A stretch of 5,826 nt of DNA from Synechococcales cyanobacterium 340R_concoct_173_sub (lineage in GTDB: Bacteria; Cyanobacteriota; Cyanobacteriia; Leptolyngbyales; Leptolyngbyaceae), in NCBI GenBank assembly GCA_025354065.1, contig JANXNM010000663.1:1-5826 (forward strand), written 5' to 3'. This document shows, piece after piece, positions 5,305 to 5,826 of this stretch (positions are counted from its first letter, which is position 1; each line of letters opens with the position of its first letter). Both the position numbers and the translations under genes were made by a program. The notes below the pieces were generated by a model that did no database searches, had not been told where the DNA came from, and was given only the letters and a program-made list of their open reading frames with translations.

Positions 5305-5826
5305 ATTAGTTTGAAATTGTCCGGACTATTGTTAAATCCAGCAATTTCAGAGATAGTATAAAGTGGTCGGCCTTTGACTTCTTCGTAAATGCAGGCAATG
5401 TATTCGCCAAGAATGCCAATGCAGACCAGTTGCACGGCTCCGAGAAAGAAAACGGCGACTAGGATCATTGTAAATCCAGTGAGTGGAGAATGCGGTACGA
5501 AGATGCGCCAATATAAGATCAATAGCGCCATGAATAATGAAACAATTGCGGCAAATAATCCAACATAGGTCGAAAGTCGTAATGGGACTTGAGAAAATGA
5601 AACAATACCATTCATGGCGAGTTTAAATGATTTCCGAAAGGTGTATTTTACTTCTCCGGCAAATCTGGAATCTCGACTAAACGGAACCGCCGTCTGATTG
5701 AATCCCACCCACGATCGCAATCCTCGTAAATATCTTGTACGTTCTGGCATTGAATTTAATATATCAATTACCGATCGATCGATCAAACAAAAGTCTCCTG
5801 TATCGGTTGGAATGTCTATGTCTGCT
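5301..5826 (-). CDS. Family 2 glycosyltransferase (GtrB/DPM1-like), C-terminal part (5' end outside window)
   Basis: The frame is open to the right edge (174 complete codons seen). It begins within [14 protein letters not shown], the conserved tDtGDFrLidR segment of polyprenyl-phosphate glycosyltransferases, followed by [12 protein letters not shown] and the basic [12 protein letters not shown]. Two membrane segments follow at about residues 87-107 and 117-140, then a cytoplasmic GEY...[11 protein letters not shown] tail. Such enzymes load a sugar from a nucleotide donor onto a lipid carrier at the inner face of the plasma membrane for surface polysaccharide or protein glycosylation; the sugar cannot be told. 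The last ten residues ([10 protein letters not shown]) are encoded by the inserted cassette end; without it the protein would end GFKKP. The tail lies outside the catalytic and membrane parts, so the enzyme may still work. Confidence 0.88.
   Translation of the reverse strand, partial: ADIDIPTDTGDFCLIDRSVIDILNSMPERTRYLRGLRSWVGFNQTAVPFSRDSRFAGEVKYTFRKSFKLAMNGIVSFSQVPLRLSTYVGLFAAIVSLFMALLILYWRIFVPHSPLTGFTMILVAVFFLGAVQLVCIGILGEYIACIYEEVKGRPLYTISEIAGFNNSPDNFKLI
5314..5331 (-). repeat. Right terminal inverted repeat of the cassette
   Basis: On the minus strand it reads CAATAGTCCGGACAATTT, differing from the left end (1295-1312) at one base. It lies within the last codons of the glycosyltransferase frame. 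This copy is itself a near-perfect palindrome, centred on GTCCGGAC. Confidence 0.65.
5332..5337. repeat. Right copy of 6-bp direct repeat (candidate target-site duplication)
   Basis: TTAAAT directly abuts the right inverted repeat and matches 1289-1294 in direct orientation. On the minus strand it covers the last base of the Gly codon's successor triplets, GGA-TTT-AA, where the glycosyltransferase was interrupted. Confidence 0.6.

Larger units (their letters stand above)
1295..5331. mobile_element. Candidate non-autonomous mobile insertion cassette carrying a defence operon
   Basis: The 4037-bp unit is bounded by inward-facing 18-bp inverted repeats (1295-1312 and 5314-5331, one mismatch) and flanked by TTAAAT direct repeats. 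Removing the unit and one TTAAAT copy joins the minus-strand glycosyltransferase to 1279-1294, extending it by Lys-Lys-Pro and a stop, tail to tail with the replication gene. Inside lie a decayed fragment, the methyltransferase-DUF262-HEPN operon, a truncated HAD gene and an IS66-type remnant. No transposase matching these ends is present, so movement would need one supplied in trans, as in mobile insertion cassettes or oversized MITEs. The terminal C and 6-bp duplication would suit the IS1634 branch of the IS4 superfamily, but that is a guess from recalled family traits. Alternatively, an IS inserted here and its inside was later replaced. Confidence 0.6.

Noticed and set aside
1..5826. CRISPR array, tRNA or rRNA genes
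   Set aside because: No regularly spaced repeats, cloverleaf-like segments or rRNA-like sequence seen anywhere in the window.

Overview
The window looks cyanobacterial. CGATCG, the core of the cyanobacterial HIP1 repeat, recurs at the edges, with one complete GCGATCGC octamer at 4985-4992. The left-hand gene resembles the C-terminal part of a CyRepA1-type cyanobacterial plasmid replication protein. The replicon is therefore a plasmid, or a chromosome with integrated plasmid DNA.

Layout, left to right: (1) the 3' part of the replication gene, plus strand, ending at 1270; (2) a gene-poor stretch, 1271-1709, holding a decayed minus-strand coding fragment and a palindrome just upstream of the next gene; (3) a tight, AT-rich three-gene plus-strand operon, 1710-4679, encoding a DNA (cytosine-5) methyltransferase, a DUF262 (ParB/GmrS-like) protein and an MAE_28990/MAE_18760-type HEPN protein with an intact R-X4-H motif; (4) the 5' third of a HAD phosphatase gene, cut off at about 5095 by the end of an IS66-like element of which only the transposase C-terminus remains; (5) the 3' part of a membrane-anchored family 2 glycosyltransferase gene on the minus strand, running off the right edge.

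The main structural result is that 1295-5331 looks like one transposed unit of 4037 bp. It has near-identical 18-bp inverted repeats at its two ends (17/18 match) and is flanked on both sides by the direct repeat TTAAAT. If the unit and one TTAAAT copy are removed in silico, the glycosyltransferase frame reads through to a new stop at 1279-1281 and becomes a convergent neighbour of the replication gene with an 8-bp gap. This is a tidy ancestral arrangement. No transposase long enough to mobilise the unit is visible inside it, so it resembles a non-autonomous mobile insertion cassette carrying a defence operon.

The operon is a candidate restriction-modification or abortive-infection system. 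The methyltransferase would mark self DNA. The DUF262 protein could sense modification or provide NTPase activity. The HEPN protein could be the toxic (RNase-type) effector. No conventional restriction endonuclease is visible. The functional link between the three proteins is inferred from gene order and domain families, not shown by the sequence alone.
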